From NCBI GenBank assembly GCA_964057225.1, contig OZ059895.1, forward strand, positions 19,001,688-19,065,687: a stretch of DNA of 64,000 nucleotides, written 5' to 3'. This document shows positions 24,682 through 35,400 of the stretch, piece by piece; position 1 is the first letter of the stretch; every line of letters starts with the position of its first letter. The notes beneath the pieces are model-generated. The model saw nothing but the letters and a program-made list of their open reading frames with translations, was not told the DNA's origin and searched no databases. The stretch comes from Auanema rhodensis. Its lineage: Eukaryota; Nematoda; Chromadorea; Rhabditida; Rhabditidae. A program made the translations under genes and the position numbers.

Positions 24682-24842
24682 AAGTGGTGCGCCAGACAAA
24701 TTTTGGTCATTTTTCAAAAATGACACATTTTGGGGAAATTAAGTATGATTTTCAATGTAAAAATCTTTTTAAAATGTTGAAAATCTGCAAAATCGCATTT
24801 GCGCAAAAAAGGTGCGCCAGCGTCAACCTTTTGTATACTACT
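24682..24842 (-). repeat. Right terminal inverted repeat of the Polinton remnant
   Basis: 161 bp, the inverted partner of 21195-21339, followed directly by the target duplication AAGAAC at 24843-24848. Confidence 0.92.
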
Positions 24843-26170
24843 AAGAACCGAAGAGTCCAGGAGGAACCGAAGAGCCGAGGAAGAACCGAAGAGTCCAGGA
24901 ATCACCGAAGAGCCGAGGAAGAACCGAAGAGTCCAGGATAAACCCAAGAGCCGAGGAAGAACCGAAGAGTCCAGTAGGAACCGAAGCGCTAAGGGAGAGC
25001 CGAAAGGTTCAGGAACAACCAAAGAGCCGTAGAAGAGTCGAGGAAGAACCGAAGAGTCCAGGAGGAACCGAAGAGTCCTGGAAAAACCGAAGAGTCCAGG
25101 AGGAACCGAAGAGTCAGGAGAAACCGAAGAGCCGAGGAAGAAGAGAAGAGTCAGGAGAAACCGAAGAGCCGAGGAAGAAGAGAAGAGTCCAGGAATCACC
25201 GAAGAGCCGAGGAACCGAAGAGTCCAGGAGGAACCGAAGAGTCCAGGATAAACCGAAGAGCCGAGGAAGAACCGAATAGTTCAGGATAAATACAAGAGCC
25301 GATGAAGAACCGAAGAGTCCAGGAGAAACCAAAGAGCCGAGGAAGAACCGAAGAGCCGAGGAGAAACCGAAGAGTGCAGGAGAAAGCGACGAGCAGAGGA
25401 AGAGCCGTAGAGCCGAGGAGGAACCGAAGAGTCCAGGAAAAACCGAAGAGCCCAGGAAGAATCGAAGAGTCCAGGAGAAACCGAAGATGCAGAGGAAGAG
25501 CCGAAGAGCCGATGAAGAACCGAAGAGTCCAGGAGAAACCAAAGAGCCGAGGAGGAACCGAAGAGTCCAGGAAAACCCGAAGAGTCCAGGAGAGAGCGAC
25601 AAGCAGAGGAAGAGCCGAAGATCCGAGGAGGAACCGAAGAGTCCAGGAAAAACCGAAGAGCCCAGGAAGAATCGAAGAGTCCAGGAGAAACCGAAGATGC
25701 AGAGGAAGAGCCGAAGAGCCGAGGAAGAACCGAAGAGCCGAGGAAGAACCGGAAGAACCGAAGAGTCCAGTAGGAACCGAAGAGCCGAAGAGCCGAAGAG
25801 CCGAGGAAGAACCGAAGAGTCCAGGAGAAAGCGACAAGCAGAGGAAGAGCCGAAGAGCCGAGGAAGAACCGAAGAGTCCAGGATAAACCGAAGAACCGAG
25901 GAAGAACCGAAGAGTCCAGTAGGAACCGAAGAGCCGAGGAAGAAGCGAAGAGTCCAGGATAAACCCAAGAGCGAAAAGGTTCAGGAACAACCAAAGAGCC
26001 GTAGAAGAGTCGAGGAAGAACCGAAGAGTCCAGGAGGAACCGAAAAGACGAGAAACAAGAAGAAGAACCGAAGAGTCCAGGAGGAACCGAATGGTCCAGG
26101 AACAACCAAAGATCCGAAGAGTCGAAGAAGATCTGCGGAGGAACTGAAAGAGTCCAGGAGAGGCCCAAGA
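24843..26170 (-). repeat. Purine-rich 19-bp minisatellite, inner left part
   Basis: About 70 copies of a 19-bp unit (gaagagtccaggaggaacc, gaagagccgaggaagaacc and close variants). Because 19 is not a multiple of three and no unit contains a stop, all frames on both strands stay open: 284-, 264- and 295-aa ORFs on the minus strand encode the same 19-aa repeat (LFGSSxxLRFxLxSSVxPx) in different registers. I regard these as repeat artefacts unless expression is shown. The homopurine bias would allow triplex (H-DNA) formation. Confidence 0.92.
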
Positions 26171-27423
26171 AGTCCGAAAAATATGATCCTTTGTCCAGAA
26201 AGCTTATAGTTCAGGATATCCGTAGTTCCGAGTTCTGTAAATTTCAAGACTACGAATATATCATGTTTTTTTTAATTCCATACCATGTTTTTTCCCCAGT
26301 ACTTCGAAGTTTGAAAAGCGCAGGAGCTGTTGACCGTAATGCCAGCTGTTGCAGTCTTCCTTCTGCAGAACTATCATATAGAAGTTATTTTTTCAGTTGA
26401 TCTTATGGAATTTCTGAGAATAAGCTTATAAATGAAAGCTTCAAGTTAAATAATAAATTACCTTGCTCATTCTGTTGTTTTTCCGCGAGTACGGCAGAGC
26501 TGACACAGGACTGCAGTCTGAAGAGCTCAGAAGCTGTCGACCTATTCGGACGGCGACAGTCGGAGAAATGATTGTCAACTGAAAAAAATTTGCTTATATA
26601 CCCTTTGACGGACAGACCACGTAAACCACGTTTACGTAAGATTTTGAAAATTTCAAAAACAAAAACCGGCTGTACACGATTTGAAAATTACAAGAAATGA
26701 AAGAAAATTATGTAAAATAAATGTTTTAATTCAGATTTTAATCAATTATATTATATTTTTAAAATTATTATATTGTTTTATACTTTTTTATACTGTTTAA
26801 AAATATAAAATAATTTTATATAATAAATATTGTTAACTGAATAATTGTTTTTCATTTATTTTAAACTGGAAATCATTAATAAACATTTGAATAATTTGAA
26901 ACATATAAAGATTAAGATAATTAATTATAATTTAATGATAGAATCAACATAATAATTATTAACAAATGCCTAACCCACTCCTCCTTTATTCTAATTTAGC
27001 GCGCTTGTGTGAATTTGTTTAATAAATTTTATGCTTAAAAAGTTCTTTAATGATAATGTTTTTGAAAGAAACTATAGGCAGTGCATACGATTAAGCCTAG
27101 AATTGTACTTGACAGTACTAAATAATTTCTGATATGTTAGACTTACACCCCCCCCCCCCCCCCTTCTTTAATTTTATACATTTGAATCACTCGCACAATC
27201 GCTTCTTTTCACATAGAAATTTATAGTAAAATTTATATAAATATTGAAATAAAATTGAAAAAGTATTTGTATTTGAATTTTTAATATGATAAATGAATTT
27301 TATACATTTGAATCCAAGTTATGATGTTTATCAGTGGAGCGCGACTTATCGAGTATTGTATTTTTTCTAGTATAATTTCACTAAAACGTATAATTAGCTG
27401 AAATAAATCAAGTAGTACGGAAC
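26171..27423 (-). repeat. Left inner arm of the giant inverted repeat, with promoter
   Basis: Reverse complement of the right arm from 28650 outwards, matching through agtacggaac at 27423. Order on the minus strand: AT-rich arm, palindrome, TATA box, 5' leader, one copy of the intron-containing cassette that is amplified to four on the right, then a stretch of about 100 bp (about 26200-26300) found also in the solo copy at 52310-52430 but missing from the right arm. It contains a C16 run at about 27149-27164. Confidence 0.92.
26594..26645 (-). promoter_or_regulatory. Left-arm promoter: TATATAA and upstream palindrome, facing outward
   Basis: TATATAA on the minus strand at 26594-26600. About 20 bp upstream on that strand lies the dyad ACGTAAAC-GTG-GTTTACGT. 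Both are identical in position to those of the right arm (29431-29474) and the solo copy. It would drive transcription leftward into the minisatellite. Confidence 0.65.
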
Positions 27424-27602
27424 TTGTAAATATATAATCGAACCTGTAGAACCAGAAAAACTGACAGAAATTTGAAAATATCGTCATTTCAACAAGATAT
27501 GACACCTTGAACATAGTTCTTCTTAGTGAACCTTTATTGCCTTATGGTTTATATGATATAACGATTTTTTATTTTGTCATATAGTTACCTTTTATATGAA
27601 AA

Positions 27603-27670
27603 TGTGGTCAATAGCCGAAAGGATAAGATGACAGACTGGCACTCCAACGGTCCAAGATCGAATCCCACAG
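27603..27670 (+). other. tRNA-like sequence in the loop of the inverted repeat
   Basis: TGGTCAATAGCC resembles a pol III A box, and GATCGAATCCC about 45 bp further resembles a B box/T-arm (GGTTCGAATCC). The spacing fits a tRNA. Acceptor and anticodon stems do not close cleanly, so it is at best a tRNA pseudogene or the head of a tRNA-derived SINE. Confidence 0.3.
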
Positions 27671-27726
27671 GATACGGATCAGAGCATAAGGTAAGACAAA
27701 GATTACAGAGGCGGCAACGGAACCCG

Positions 27727-28626
27727 AGGTCCAGGAACCCGAAGGCCAGGAATCCGGAAGAAGAGGGCCAGGAACCCGAAGGCCAGGAATCCGGAAGAAG
27801 AGGGCCAGGAACCCGAAGGCCAGGAATCCGGAAGAAGAGGGCCAGGAACCCGAAGGCCAGGAATCCGGAAGAAGAGGACCAGAAGCCGAGGAGGACCAGA
27901 AGACGCGAGGATCAGAAGCCGAGGAGGACCAGAAGACGCGAGGATCAGAAGCCGAGGAGGACCAGAAGACGCGAGGATCAGAAGCCGAGGAGGACCAGAA
28001 GACGCGAGGATCAGAAGCCGAGGAGGACCAGAAGACGCGAGGATCAGAAGCCGAGGAGGACCAGAAGACGCGAGGATCAGAAGCCGAGGAGGACCAGAAG
28101 ACGCGAGGATCAGAAGCCGAGGAGGACCAGAAGACGCGAGGATCAGAAGCCGAGGAGGACCAGAAGACGGGAGGATCAGAAGCCGAGGAGGACCAGAAGA
28201 CGGGAGAATCAGAAGCCGAGGAGGACCAGAAGACGGGAGAATCAGAAGACGCGAGAATCAGAAGCCGAGGAGGACCAGAAGACGCGAGAATCAGAAGCCG
28301 AGGAGGACCAGAAGACGGGAGAATCAGAAGCCGAGGAGGACCAGAAGACGGGAGAATCAGAAGCCGAGGAGGACCAGAAGACGGGAGAATCAGAAGCCGA
28401 GGAGGACCAGAAGACGGGAGAATCAGAAGCCGAGGAGGACCAGAAGACGGGAGAATCAGAAGCCGAGGAGGACCAGAAGACGGGAGAATCAGAAGCCGAG
28501 GAGGACCAGAAGACGCGAGGATCAGAAGCCGAGGAGGACCAGAAGACGCGAGGATCAGAAGCCGAGGAGGACCAGAAGACGCGAGGATCAGAAGCCGAGG
28601 AGGACCAGAAGACGCGAGGATCAGAG
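27727..28626. repeat. Central minisatellites (37-bp x about 3-4, then 30-bp x about 25)
   Basis: A 37-bp unit (ggccaggaacccgaaggcca...) repeats to about 27872. It is followed by a 30-bp unit (gaggaccagaagacgcgagg + atcagaagcc), itself a doubled 15-mer, to 28626. Two variant classes, gacgcgaggatc and gacgggagaatc, form blocks (the second mainly 28160-28500), which points to local spreading of variants. A 363-aa ORF (27574-28665) crosses both arrays with RTRRREDQKP-type repeats; its amino-acid content comes from the DNA repeat and I do not call it a gene. Confidence 0.93.
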
Positions 28627-28649
28627 GTTTTTCAAGTTTACTATATTTG

Positions 28650-29560
28650 GTTCCGTAATACTTGATTTATTTCAGCTAATTATACGTTTTAGTGAAATTA
28701 TACTAGAAAAAATACAATACTCGATAAGTCGCGCTCCACTGATAAACATCATAACTTGGATTCAAATGTATAAAATTCATTTATCATATTAAAAATTCAA
28801 ATACAAATACTTTTTCAATTTTATTTCAATATTTATATAAATTTTACTATAAATTTCTATGTGAAAAGAAGCGATTGTGCGAGTGATTCAAATGTATAAA
28901 ATTAAAGAAGGGGGGGGGGGTGTAAGTCTAACATATCAGAAATTATTTAGTACTGTCAAGTACAATTCTAGGCTTAATCGTATGCACTGCCTATAGTTTC
29001 TTTCAAAAACATTATCATTAAAGAACTTTTTAAGCATAAAATTTATTAAACAAATTCACACAAGCGCGCTAAATTAGAATAAAGGAGGAGTGGGTTAGGC
29101 ATTTGTTAATAATTATTATGTTGATTCTATCATTAAATTATAATTAATTATCTTAATCTTTATATGTTTCAAATTATTCAAATGTTTATTAATGATTTCC
29201 AGTTTAAAATAAATGAAAAACAATTATTCAGTTAACAATATTTATTATATAAAATTATTTTATATTTTTAAACAGTATAAAAAAGTATAAAACAATATAA
29301 TAATTTTAAAAATATAATATAATTGATTAAAATCTGAATTAAAACATTTATTTTACATAATTTTCTTTCATTTCTCGTAATTTTCAAATCGTGTACAGCC
29401 GGTTTTTGTTTTTGAAATTTTCAAAATCTTACGTAAACGTGGTTTACGTGGTCTGTCCGTCAAAGGGTATATAAGCAAATTTTTTTCAGTTGACAATCAT
29501 TTCTCCGACTGTCGCCGTCCGAATAGGTCGACAGCTTCTGAGCTCTTCAGACTGCAGTCC
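28650..29560 (+). repeat. Right inner arm of the giant inverted repeat
   Basis: Near-perfect reverse complement of the left arm, starting at gttccgtaatact (28650). The loop between the arms is 27424-28649 (1,226 bp). It includes a G10 run (28911-28920), opposite the C16 run of the left arm. It ends in the promoter and leader sequence. Confidence 0.93.
29431..29503 (+). promoter_or_regulatory. Right-arm promoter: palindrome, TATA box and candidate initiator, facing outward
   Basis: Dyad ACGTAAAC-GTG-GTTTACGT at 29431-29449, TATATAA at 29468-29474, and TCATTT at 29498-29503, with its A 31 bp downstream of the start of the TATA box, the expected initiator spacing. The leader that follows reaches ATGAGCAAG|gtaatt, a donor-like splice junction. 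All elements recur in the left arm and in the solo copy. The regulator of the dyad is unknown. Confidence 0.7.
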
Positions 29561-30410
29561 TGTGTCAGCTCTGAAGTACTCGCGGAAAAACAAAAGAATG
29601 AGCAAGGTAATTTATTATTTAACTTGAAGCTTTCATTTATAAGCTTATTCTCAGAAATTCCATAAGAACAACTGAAAAAAATAACTTCTATATGATAGTT
29701 CTGCAGAAGGAAGACTGGAACAACTGGCATTACGGTCAACAGCTCCTGCGCTTTTCAAACTTCGAAGTCCTTTGACAGCTCTGCCGTACTCGCGGAAAAA
29801 CAACAGAATGAGCAAGGTAATTTATTATTTAACTTGATGCTTTCATTTATAAGCTTATTCTCAGAAATTCCATAAGATCAACTGAAAAAATAACTTCTAT
29901 ATGATAGTTCTGCAGAAGGAAGACTGGAACAACTGGCATTACGGTCAACAGTTCCTGCGCTTTTCAAACTTCGAAGTCCTTTGACAGCTCTGCCGTACTC
30001 GCGGAAAAACAAAAGAATGAGCAAGGTAATTTATTATTTAACTTGAAGCTTTCATTTATAAGCTTATTCTCAGAAATTCCATAAGATCAACTGAAAAAAT
30101 AACTTCTATATGATAGTTCTGCAGAAGGAAGACTGCAACAACTGGCATTACGGTCAACAGCTCCTGCGCTTTTCAAACTTCGAAGTCCTTTGACAGCTCT
30201 GCCGTACTAGCGGAAAAACAACAGAATGAGCAAGGTAATTTATTATTTAACTTGAAGCTTTCATTTATAAGCTTATTCTCAGAAATTCCATAAGATCAAC
30301 TGAAAAAATAACTTCTATATGATAGTTCTGCAGAAGGAAGACTGCAACAGCTGGCATTACGGTCAACAGCTCCTGCTCTTTTCAAACTCCGAAGTACTGG
30401 GGGAAAAACA
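29560..30410 (+). repeat. Four tandem copies of a 209-bp intron-containing cassette
   Basis: The mark agcaaggtaattt recurs at 29601, 29811, 30020 and 30229 (steps 210, 209, 209). Each unit holds an exon end ATGAGCAAG, a candidate intron of about 48 bp from gtaattta to ttattctcag, then AAATTCCATAAG and the dyad TTCGAA. Intron size and splice sites match those of host genes. If spliced, the first ATG would give only a peptide of nine or so residues. The left arm and solo copy have one unit each, so the amplification is specific to the right arm. Confidence 0.88.
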
Positions 30411-32440
30411 TTGTTCCTGGACCTTTCGGCTCTCCCTTAGCGCTTCGGTTCCTACTGGACTCTTCGGTTCTTCATCGGTTCTTGTATTTATCCTGGACTC
30501 TTCGGTTCTTCCTCCGCTCTTCGGTTTATCCTGGACTCTTCGGTTTATCCTGGACTCTTCGGTTCCTCCTGGACTCTTCGGTGATTCCTGGACTCTTCGG
30601 TTCTTCCTCGGCTCTTCGGTTTATCCTGGACTCTTCGGTTCTTCATCGGCTCTTGTATTTATCCTGGAATCTTCGGTTCCTACTGGACTCTTCGGTTTTT
30701 CATCGGCTCTTGTATTTATCCTCGGCTCTTCGGCTCTTCCTCTGCTTGTCGCTTTCTCCTGGACTCTTCGGTTTCTCCTCGGCTCTTCGGTTCTTCCTCG
30801 GCTCTTCGGTTTATCCTGAACTCTTCGGTTCCTCCTGGACTCTTCGGCTCTTCGGTGATTCCTGGACTCTTCGCTTCTTCCTCGGCTCTTCGGTTTATCC
30901 TGAACTCTTCGGTTCCTCCTGGACTCTTCGGTTCCTCGGCTCTTCGGTTCTTCCTCGGCTCTTTGGTTTCTCCTGGACTCTTCGGTTCTTCATCGGCTCT
31001 TGTATTTATCCTGGACTCTTCGGTTCTTCCTCGGCTTGTCGCTTTCTCCTGGACTCTTCGGTTTCTCCTGGACTCTTCGGTTTCTCCTGGACTCTTCGGT
31101 TCCTCCTCGGCTCTTCGGTTCTTCCTCGGCTCTTCGGTTTATCCTGGACTCTTGGGTTCCTCCTGGACTCTTCGGTTTATCCTGGACTCTTCGGTTCCTC
31201 CTGGATTCTTCGGTTCCTCCTAGACTCTTCGCTTCTTCCTCGGCTCTTCGGTTCTTCCTCGGCTCTTTGGTTTCTCCTGGACTCTTCGGTTCTTCATCGG
31301 CTCTTGTATTTATCCTGGACTCTTCGGTTCTCCTCGGCTTGTCGCTTTCTCCTGGACTCTTCGGTTTCTCCTGGACTCTTCGATTCTTCCTGGGCTCTTC
31401 GGTTTTTCCAGCACTCTTCGGTTCCTCCTCGGCTCTTCGGTTCTTCCTCGGCTCTTCGGTTTATCCTGAACTCTTCGGTTCCTCCTGGACTCTTTGGTTT
31501 CTCCTGGACTCTTCGGTTTCTCCTGGACTCTTCGGTTCTTCATCGGCTCTTGTATTTATCCTGGACTCTTCGCTTCTTCCTCGGCTCTTCGGTTTCTCCT
31601 GACTCTTCGGTTCCTCCTGGACTCTTCGGTTCTTCCTGGCTCTTCGGCTCTTCGGTGATTCCTGGACTCTTCGCTTCTTCCTCGGCTCTTCGGTTTCTCC
31701 TGGACTCATCGGTTCCTCCTGGACTCTTCGGTTTCTCCTGGACTCTTCGGTTCTTCCTCGGCTCTACGGCTCTTCCTCTGCTCGTCGCTTTCTCCTGCAC
31801 TCTTCGGTTCCTCCTGGACTCTTCGGTGATTCCTGGACTCTTCGGTTCTTCCTCGGCTCTTTGGTTTCTCCTGGACTTTTCGGTTCCTCCTCGGCTCTAC
31901 GGCTCTTCCTCGGCTCTACGGCTCTTCCTCTGCTTGTCGCTCTCTCCTGTGCCTGGTGAATGTCCCTTTTTCTCAAAAATCATCAACTAAAATCAAATAA
32001 AAATAATCTGAGGTTGGGTATTCAGATGGGTAGAATCTGAAATTCCTATTTTTCCTGGACTCTTCGCTTCTTCCTCGGCTCTTCGGTTTCTCCTGACTCT
32101 TCGGTTCCTCCTGGACTCTTCGGTTCTTCCTGGCTCTTCGGCTCTTCGGTGATTCCTGGACTCTTCGCTTCTTCCTCGGCTCTTCGGTTTCTCCTGGACT
32201 CATCGGTTCCTCCTGGACTCTTCGGTTTCTCCTGGACTCTTCGGTTCTTCCTCGGCTCTACGGCTCTTCCTCTGCTCGTCGCTTTCTCCTGCACTCTTCG
32301 GTTCCTCCTGGACTCTTCGGTGATTCCTGGACTCTTCGGTTCTTCCTCGGCTCTTTGGTTTCTCCTGGACTTTTCGGTTCCTCCTCGGCTCTACGGCTCT
32401 TCCTCGGCTCTACGGCTCTTCCTCTGCTTGTCGCTCTCTC
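30411..32440 (+). repeat. 19-bp minisatellite of the right half, with embedded satellite piece and duplication
   Basis: Pyrimidine-rich complement of the left minisatellite (ctcttcggttcctcctgga units), about 100 copies. At 31948-32052 it contains a partial 200-bp satellite monomer. The stretch around 31560-32053 is repeated at 32055 with an offset of 494 bp, including that satellite junction, which marks a recent tandem duplication. ORFs up to 502 aa (30482-31990, +) encode the 19-aa repeat LFGSSxxLRFxLxSSVxPx; I treat them as by-products of the repeat. Confidence 0.93.
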
Positions 32441-35400
32441 CTGTGCCTGGTGAATGTCCCTTTTTCTCAAAAATCATCAACTAAAATCAAATAAAAATAA
32501 TCTGTGGTTGGGTATTCAGATGTGTAGAATCTGAAATTCCTAGTGAGATTTGCCTAGGACTTCTCCTTATTCCGGAAAACAGGTTTATATCGTGCCCATC
32601 CATAAGATTTGTTCACAAAAAGTTCAGGCTCTATTCACGTTGTGCCTGGTGAATGTCCCTTTTTCTCAAAAATCATCAACTAAAATCAAATAAAAATAAT
32701 CTGAGGTTGGGTATTCAGATGGGTAGAATCTGAAATTCCTAGTGAGATTCGGATAGGACTTCTCTTTTTTCCGGAAAAGAGGTTTATATCGTGCCCATCC
32801 ATAAGATTTGTTCACAAAAAGTTCAGGCTCTATTCACGTTGTGTCTGGTGAATGTCCCTTTTTCTCAAAAATCATCAACTAAAATCAAATAAAAATAATC
32901 TGAGGTTGGGTATTCAGATGGGTAGAATCTGAAATTCCTAGTGAGATTCGGATAGGACTTCTCTTTTTTCCGGAAAAGAGGTTTATATCGTGCCCATCCA
33001 TAAGATTTGTTCACAAAAAGTTCAGGCTCTATTCACGTTGTGCCTGGTGAATGTCCCTTTTTCTCAAAAATCATCAACTAAAATCAAATAAAAATAATCT
33101 GTGGTTGGGTATTCAGATGGGTAGAATCTGAAATTCCTAGTGAGATTCGGATAGGACTTCTCTTTTTTCCGGAAAAGAGGTTTATATCGTGCCCATCCAT
33201 AAGATTTGTTCACAAAAAGTTCAGGCTCTATTCACGTTGTGCCTGGTGAATGTCCCTTTTTCTCAAAAATCAATAACTAAAATCAAATAAAAATAATCTG
33301 TGGTTGGGTATTCAGATGTGTAGAATCTGAAATTCCTAGTGAGATTTGCCTAGGACTTCTCCTTATTCCGGAAAACAGGTTTATATCGTGCCCATCCATA
33401 AGATTTGTTCACAAAAAGTTCAGGCTCTATTCACGTTGTGCCTGGTGAATGTCCCTTTTTCTCAAAAATCATCAACTAAAATCAAATAAAAATAATCTGT
33501 GGTTTGGTATTCAGATGTGTAGAATCTGAAATTCCTAGTGAGATTTGCCTAGGACTTCTCCTTATTCCGGAAAACAGGTTTATATCGTGCCCATCCATAA
33601 GATTTGTTCACAAAAAGTTCAGGCTCTATTCACGTTGTGCCTGGTGAATGTCCCTTTTTCTTGAAAATCATCAACTAAAATCAAATAAAAATAATCTGAG
33701 GTTGGGTATTCAGATGGGTAGAATCTGAAATTCCTAGTGAGATTCGGATAGGACTTCTCTTTTTTCCGGAAAAGAGGTTTATATCGTGCCCATCCATAAG
33801 ATTTGTTCACAAAAAGTTCAGGCTCTATTCACGTTGTGCCTGGTGAATGTCCCTTTTTCTCAAAAATCATCAACTAAAATCAAATAAAAATAATCTGAGG
33901 TTGGGTATTCAGATGGGTAGAATCTGAAATTCCTAGTGAGATTCGGATAGGACTTCTCTTTTTTCCGGAAAAGAGGTTTATATCGTGCCCATCCATAAGA
34001 TTTGTTCACAAAAAGTTCAGGCTCTATTCACGTTGTGCCTGGTGAATGTCCCTTTTTCTCAAAAATCAATAACTAAAATCAAATAAAAATAATCTGTGGT
34101 TGGGTATTCAGATGTGTAGAATCTGAAATTCCTAGTGAGATTCGGATAGGACTTCTCTTTTTTCCGGAAAAGAGGTTTATATCGTGCCCATCCATAAGAT
34201 TTGTTCACAAAAAGTTCAGGCTCTATTCACGTTGTGCCTGGTGAATGTCCCTTTTTCTCAAAAATCAATAACTAAAATCAAATAAAAATAATCTGTGGTT
34301 TGGTATTCAGATGTGTAGAATCTGAAATTCCTAGTGAGATTTGCCTAGGACTTCTCCTTATTCCGGAAAACAGGTTTATATCGTGCCCATCCATAAGATT
34401 TGTTCACAAAAAGTTCAGGCTCTATTCACGTTGTGCCTGGTGAATGTCCCTTTTTCTCAAAAATCAATAACTAAAATCAAATAAAAATAATCTGTGGTTG
34501 GGTATTCAGATGTGTAGAATCTGAAATTCCTAGTGAGATTCGGATAGGACTTCTCTTTTTTCCGGAAAAGAGGTTTATATCGTGCCCATCCATAAGATTT
34601 GTTCACAAAAAGTTCAGGCTCTATTCACGTTGTGCCTGGTGAATGTCCCTTTTTCTCAAAAATCAATAACTAAAATCAAATAAAAATAATCTGTGGTTGG
34701 GTATTCAGATGTGTAGAATCTGAAATTCCTAGTGAGATTCGGATAGGACTTCTCTTTTTTCCGGAAAAGAGGTTTATATCGTGCCCATCCATAAGATTTG
34801 TTCACAAAAAGTTCAGGCTCTATTCACGTTGTGCCTGGTGAATGTCCCTTTTTCTCAAAAATCAATAACTAAAATCAAATAAAAATAATCTGTGGTTTGG
34901 TATTCAGATGTGTAGAATCTGAAATTCCTAGTGAGATTTGCCTAGGACTTCTCCTTATTCCGGAAAACAGGTTTATATCGTGCCCATCCATAAGATTTGT
35001 TCACAAAAAGTTCAGGCTCTATTCACGTTGTGCCTGGTGAATGTCCCTTTTTCTCAAAAATCATCAACTAAAATCAAATAAAAATAATCTGTGGTTGGGT
35101 ATTCAGATGTGTAGAATCTGAAATTCCTTGTGAGATTTGGCTAGGACTTCTCCTTATTCCGGAAAACAGGTTTATATCGTGCTCATCCATAAGATTTGTT
35201 CACAAAAAGTTCAGGCTCTATTCACGTTGTGCCTGGTGAATGTCCCTTTTTCTCAAAAATCATCAACTAAAATCAAATAAAAATAATCTGAGGTTGGGTA
35301 TTCAGATGGGTAGAATCTGAAATTCCCAGTGAGATTCGGATAGGACTTCTCTTTTTTCTGGAAAAGAGGTTTATATCGTGCCCATCCATAAGATTTGTTC

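Larger units (their letters stand above)
21195..24842. mobile_element. Internally deleted Polinton/Maverick element, 3,648 bp
   Basis: The element starts AGTAGTATACAAAAGG and ends with the reverse complement (CCTTTTGTATACTACT). It is flanked on both sides by AAGAAC (21189-21194 and 24843-24848), a perfect 6-bp target duplication. AGT...ACT termini, long TIRs and 6-bp duplications are the established signature of Polintons. Inside are a Polinton-type DNA polymerase B C-terminus, an adenovirus-type cysteine protease, a 96-aa ORF and a spliced 142-aa gene. Full Polintons are about 15-20 kb; the integrase, packaging ATPase, capsid proteins and most of the polymerase are missing here. The insertion lies inside the minisatellite, so it is younger than that array. 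It cannot move by itself but could be mobilised in trans. Confidence 0.9.

Noticed and set aside
25302-26209. Charged plus-strand ORFs (EEPKSPGETEE type) considered as a disordered repeat protein
   Set aside because: They run against the arm promoter and consist only of the minisatellite.
27574-28665. 363-aa Arg/Glu-rich ORF across the loop
   Set aside because: Entirely 37-bp and 30-bp minisatellite; no unique domain, no splice signals and overlapping open frames.
30482-31990. 502-aa ORF, and similar 200-300-aa ORFs on both strands of the minisatellites
   Set aside because: All frames are open because the 19-bp unit has no stop codon; the peptides are the repeat read in shifted registers.
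33619-33810. 63-aa ORFs within satellite monomers (also 15921-16112)
   Set aside because: Present only where a monomer variant happens to lack a stop; interrupted in most copies.
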